Positions 61,089 through 64,000 of a stretch of 64,000 nt of DNA are shown in pieces. Positions within the stretch are counted from its first letter, which is position 1. Every line of letters begins with the position of its first letter. This DNA comes from JAEUKA01 sp044228505 (GTDB lineage Bacteria > Myxococcota_A > Polyangia > Palsa-1104 > JAEUJZ01). Both the position numbers and the translations under genes were made by a program. A model generated the notes under the pieces. It was not told the DNA's origin. It made no database searches and saw only the letters and a list, made by a program, of their open reading frames with translations. The stretch lies in contig JBGAUT010000026.1 of NCBI GenBank assembly GCA_044228505.1, forward strand, positions 1 through 64,000, in the 5' to 3' direction.

Positions 61089-63011
61089 ATGGTCCAGCCC
61101 ACACGCCAAAGGACGCCTGGGCTGACTAAGTGGTCGAAAGCGCTGGTGTTATCCGTGCTGGTTGGCTGCGGAGGACCGAAAAGCCAGGTCGATCTCCAGA
61201 GCGCACCAACCTCACCGCCCGCCGAGGTGACCATTGCGCTGTTGGGCACAAGCGATCTGCACGGCTATGTCGAACCACGCAGTCAGTCCATCCAGGATGT
61301 TTCGGGAGTGCAAAAGACCGTGGATCGCGGGGGCCTGCCACTCCTCGGCGGGTACCTGGCCAACCTGCGCCGACGCTATCCGGTGCTACTGCTCGATGGT
61401 GGAGACTTGTTCCAAGGTACGCTCGTATCCAATCTGGGTGAGGGCCGTGCGGTCATCGACAGCTATAACGTGCTCGGTTACACAGCCTCGGCGATTGGCA
61501 ACCATGAGTTCGACTACGGTCCCGATGGCCCGAAGTCGGTTCCAGCCTCGGCCGAAGATGACCCTACCGGCGCACTGAAGGCTCGCATCGCCTCGGCTCG
61601 CTTCCCGTTTCTGTCGGCCAACATCATCGACAAAAAGACCAGCCTGCCGGTGGCCTGGCCAAATATCTATCCATCCAAGATCGTCCACGTAGCGGGGATT
61701 CCGATTGGCCTCGTCGGAGCCGTCACCGAGGACACCCCGCGCACCACCAACATTTTGAACCTCCGCGATGTGCAGATCGCCAGCATCATTCCGGCGGTGC
61801 GAGCCCAGGCCGAGCAGCTTCGTCGCAGTGGTGTGGCGGCGGTGGTACTGACCATCCACGAGGGTGCCAACTGTAGCGACTTCCACGACGCCAAGAATCT
61901 CAAGCCGTGCGACAACGAGGACGGACGGGTGCTGCCGATTGCGCGGGCTCTCCATGATGTGGTCGACGCGGTGGTGGCGGGACACTCACACGCGGGCATG
62001 GCGCACTTTGTCGACGGCGTGCCGGTGATTCAAGCGTTTGCTTATGGTCAAGCGTTTGCTCGCGCCGACCTTTTGTTTCGCAACACGCGATCCGGGTTTG
62101 TGCTCGATAAGTCACGCACTGTCGTCCATCGACCCAAGGAGCTGTGCTCGGTCGAGATGCCCCCGGAGGATCAGCCGCTACCACCTGTGCCATCCGCCAC
62201 GACCGCAAGCGGCGATGGTGCGGGCAATCGGGGCACGCCTCCGCAACGGATGTGGCGCTGCGACAGCAAGGTACTCCACGGCAAAGAGCTACGGCCCGCC
62301 ACCTATGAAGGGCTGCCAGTGACACCTTCAGAGCTGGTGATGGCCGCGCTCGCGCCTCATATCGCGCAAGCGTCGGCCAAGCGCAGCTCGGTGCTGGGAG
62401 TGACGACGGCGGTGCGGCTCCCCAGACACTTTAAAGCCGAGTCCCCGCTCGGGCAGTTTCTGGCCGATTTGACCCGAGGCGCGGCAGCGACCGCCACCGG
62501 ACAGGCGGTGGATCTGGCGCTGCAAAACGGCGGCGGGATTCGCAACGAGCTACCTGCGGGCAAGCTCACCTACGGTGATCTATTCGAGGTGATGCCGTTC
62601 GACAACCGACTCGCACTGGTGAAGATGCCCGGTCATGCCCTGGTCGATTTGTTTCGACGCAACCTACTCGGCAGCCATGGCGTGCTCATCCCGAGCAGCG
62701 GCTACCGGGTCGAGTCGCGCTGCGAAGGCGGCGAGTTAAAAGTCGACCTCCTCCAAGAAAACGGCAAACCGATCGATCCAAACCGCATCTACACTGTGGC
62801 CACCAGCGACTTTTTGGCGCTCGGAGGCGACAACTTCGGCACCATCGTTCCCAAGCTCGGCGAAGGCGCGGTCAAGGTCTACGAAGACACCACCCTCCGC
62901 GACGCCGTGGCCGAAGAACTACAGCGCTATCGTGGTCCGTTCCTCAGTGGAACCGCCGCGCCAAACCGGCTCAACATGCCCATGCCACGCCCCGTCCGCT
63001 GTCAGCCGTAG
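61089..63011 (+). CDS. 5'-nucleotidase/metallophosphatase lipoprotein
   Basis: 640 aa from ATG at 61089, giving a lipoprotein signal whose lipobox is LSVLVGC (modified Cys 27). The metallophosphatase domain has all ligands: TSDLHGYVEP, LLDGGDLFQG, GNHEFDYG, TIHEGANCS and VVAGHSHAGMAHF. The C-terminal substrate domain is standard: LQNGGGIRNELPAGKLTYGD, FEVMPFDNRLALVKM, DFLALGGDNFGTI. Hydrolyses extracellular nucleotides or related phosphate esters. The Ala/Pro-rich insertion between the two domains (about 355-390) is longer than usual. Divergent from rseP with 279 bp between, which must contain both promoters. Confidence 0.93.
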   Translation: MVQPTRQRTPGLTKWSKALVLSVLVGCGGPKSQVDLQSAPTSPPAEVTIALLGTSDLHGYVEPRSQSIQDVSGVQKTVDRGGLPLLGGYLANLRRRYPVLLLDGGDLFQGTLVSNLGEGRAVIDSYNVLGYTASAIGNHEFDYGPDGPKSVPASAEDDPTGALKARIASARFPFLSANIIDKKTSLPVAWPNIYPSKIVHVAGIPIGLVGAVTEDTPRTTNILNLRDVQIASIIPAVRAQAEQLRRSGVAAVVLTIHEGANCSDFHDAKNLKPCDNEDGRVLPIARALHDVVDAVVAGHSHAGMAHFVDGVPVIQAFAYGQAFARADLLFRNTRSGFVLDKSRTVVHRPKELCSVEMPPEDQPLPPVPSATTASGDGAGNRGTPPQRMWRCDSKVLHGKELRPATYEGLPVTPSELVMAALAPHIAQASAKRSSVLGVTTAVRLPRHFKAESPLGQFLADLTRGAAATATGQAVDLALQNGGGIRNELPAGKLTYGDLFEVMPFDNRLALVKMPGHALVDLFRRNLLGSHGVLIPSSGYRVESRCEGGELKVDLLQENGKPIDPNRIYTVATSDFLALGGDNFGTIVPKLGEGAVKVYEDTTLRDAVAEELQRYRGPFLSGTAAPNRLNMPMPRPVRCQP

Positions 63012-63097
63012 CGTGAAGATAAATCGATTGTCCTACACGATCAGGCGCGACCTTCGGGCTGGTTGCGAACCTTTCAACAAACATCAGGAGTCCGGGA

Positions 63098-64000
63098 ATG
63101 CGCCGCTACATTGCGAACCGTTGCCTCATTCACTGCCTGTGCGGAGCGCTGGCGATGATGCACGCGGGAGTTGCCACTTCTGCTCCAGAAGGTGCCTCAA
63201 CAGGCGCTCCCCCCAAGGCAGCCCCACCCACCACTTCGGCTGTACCGATGACCTTTGAAACCGCTTTTGCGAAAGCCGAGCAGCAGAGCAAAGCGAAACA
63301 TGTAGAGCAGAGCATTACGCTGTTTGAACAAGCAGTAGCGCTCACGCAGGATCCGAATCGGAAGGCGCAAGCACTCGGTGAAATCAGTGTCCTCGCCCTG
63401 AGTCTTTCGCGATACCGAGCCTCGGTGAAGGCCGCCTGTGACGCGCTGGAACTGGTGAGCGGTGCCGCACGCGGTTCCCATTTGTACAACCTGGGAAGAG
63501 TGGCGCTTGCGGTGCAGGATCTCGGCAGTGCTGCCGCACTCTATCAGTCTTCTGTGGCACTCCGTCCCAACGCAACCGTAAGCGCTCAGCTTGGGAGGAT
63601 GGGGAATGTGACAGCGACTCCCTATCCGGGGCCCGATGCCGGCAAAGGGTTTTGTCAGGCTGCTCTCAGTCCCAAAGAATCCGTTTCGCCAGAGTTTGTT
63701 CGCCTTGCCAAGGACATCGCCAACCAGCGAAAAGAAAAAGTCACGTCGGCAGATTGGTGGCCACTCGGTCTGCGCGGAGAGCTGATTCCGGTTGCAATGC
63801 TCTGTGACAATCCGGCCGGAGGCAATCACGGCGCATGGCTCATCGAAGCAGATGCTCAACATCGGTATCTGGTGGCGTTCGATTCGCTCGATGGACGGGC
63901 TTCGCTGGATGCATGCAATACCGGAAAAGATCGAATCTACGTGGGACACGGAGGGGTGGTCGCTCTGTCCTTTAGCCAAGGACATCGCGGCGGCTATGAG
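63098..64000 (+). CDS. Secreted TPR-like protein, 3' end outside the window
   Basis: ATG at 63098 has AGGAG seven bases upstream and opens a frame that is still open at the window end (301 codons so far). A signal peptide (MRRYIANRCLIHCLCGALAM, cleavage near HAGVATS) leads into a Pro/Ala linker and helical repeats at about 55-155 with TPR character: FETAFAKAEQQSKAKHVEQS, ITLFEQAVALTQDPNRKAQA, LGEISVLALSLSRYRASVKA, HLYNLGRVALAVQDLGSAAA. After that comes an unplaced domain with WWPLGLRGELIPVAMLCDNP and HRYLVAFDSLDGRASLDACN. Function unknown; 86 bp after the 5'-nucleotidase stop. Confidence 0.8.
   Translation, partial: MRRYIANRCLIHCLCGALAMMHAGVATSAPEGASTGAPPKAAPPTTSAVPMTFETAFAKAEQQSKAKHVEQSITLFEQAVALTQDPNRKAQALGEISVLALSLSRYRASVKAACDALELVSGAARGSHLYNLGRVALAVQDLGSAAALYQSSVALRPNATVSAQLGRMGNVTATPYPGPDAGKGFCQAALSPKESVSPEFVRLAKDIANQRKEKVTSADWWPLGLRGELIPVAMLCDNPAGGNHGAWLIEADAQHRYLVAFDSLDGRASLDACNTGKDRIYVGHGGVVALSFSQGHRGGYE

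Overview
The window is GC-rich (about 60% by eye), gene-dense bacterial DNA and reads like a chromosome segment of a myxobacterium or close relative (Myxococcota / former Deltaproteobacteria). Grounds for this are inference from gene content: several large Ser/Thr kinases with long tails, an FHA protein beside one of them, a zinc ribbon-GYF-TM-AgmX/PglI protein, many lipoproteins of unknown role, haem-c lipoproteins, and Ala/Pro/Lys-rich low-complexity proteins. No phage, transposase, CRISPR array, rRNA or replication origin was seen.

Layout. 1-327: a 21-bp tandem repeat running in from the left edge. 328-8235: di-haem lipoprotein, small secreted protein, an FHA/Ser-Thr kinase pair, then two small secreted proteins. 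8304-12259: a disturbed block. A 144-bp copy of the 3' end of map lies 2.6 kb from the intact map and flanks an acyltransferase and a DUF4336 gene; a lysR gene cut off after its DNA-binding domain follows, with a LysR-type operator before it. 12260-19774: lipoprotein with a haem-c site, DCC thiol oxidoreductase, membrane phosphodiesterase, an S46 peptidase lacking its N-terminal catalytic His region, and another lipoprotein. 19841-28000: TonB-dependent receptor, a Pro/Ala/Lys-rich protein, rsmD, an aldehyde dehydrogenase and an FG-GAP lipoprotein.

28277-37413 is the housekeeping core: purA, the AgmX/GltJ-like protein, a 53-aa membrane protein, tRNA-Lys, dnaG overlapping rpoD, and a DUF92 membrane protein. 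37551-44322 holds two tightly overlapping minus-strand operons (Sm-like small protein / SirB1 / lipoprotein; ExbB-ExbD-TonB-epimerase). 44536-46794: AtoE-type transporter and an SDR. 46878-47066: a second 21-bp tandem array in a divergent promoter region. 47223-51571: an unknown protein, an FAD-linked oxidase with a second degenerate FAD-like half, and its Fe-S partner. 51756-57998: a large kinase-like protein with an altered DFG motif, coiled coil and TM, facing an AAA-type ATPase with a C-terminal winged helix. 58107-60809: rseP operon with a rhomboid-like protein and a DUF1295 enzyme. 61089-64000: 5'-nucleotidase lipoprotein and a secreted TPR-like protein cut by the window edge.

Themes: envelope biology and signalling dominate (lipoproteins, TonB energy transduction, intramembrane protease, kinases with membrane tails). 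The most unusual material is the 8.3-12.3 kb block, the two kinase-centred regions, the truncated S46 peptidase and the two 21-bp arrays.
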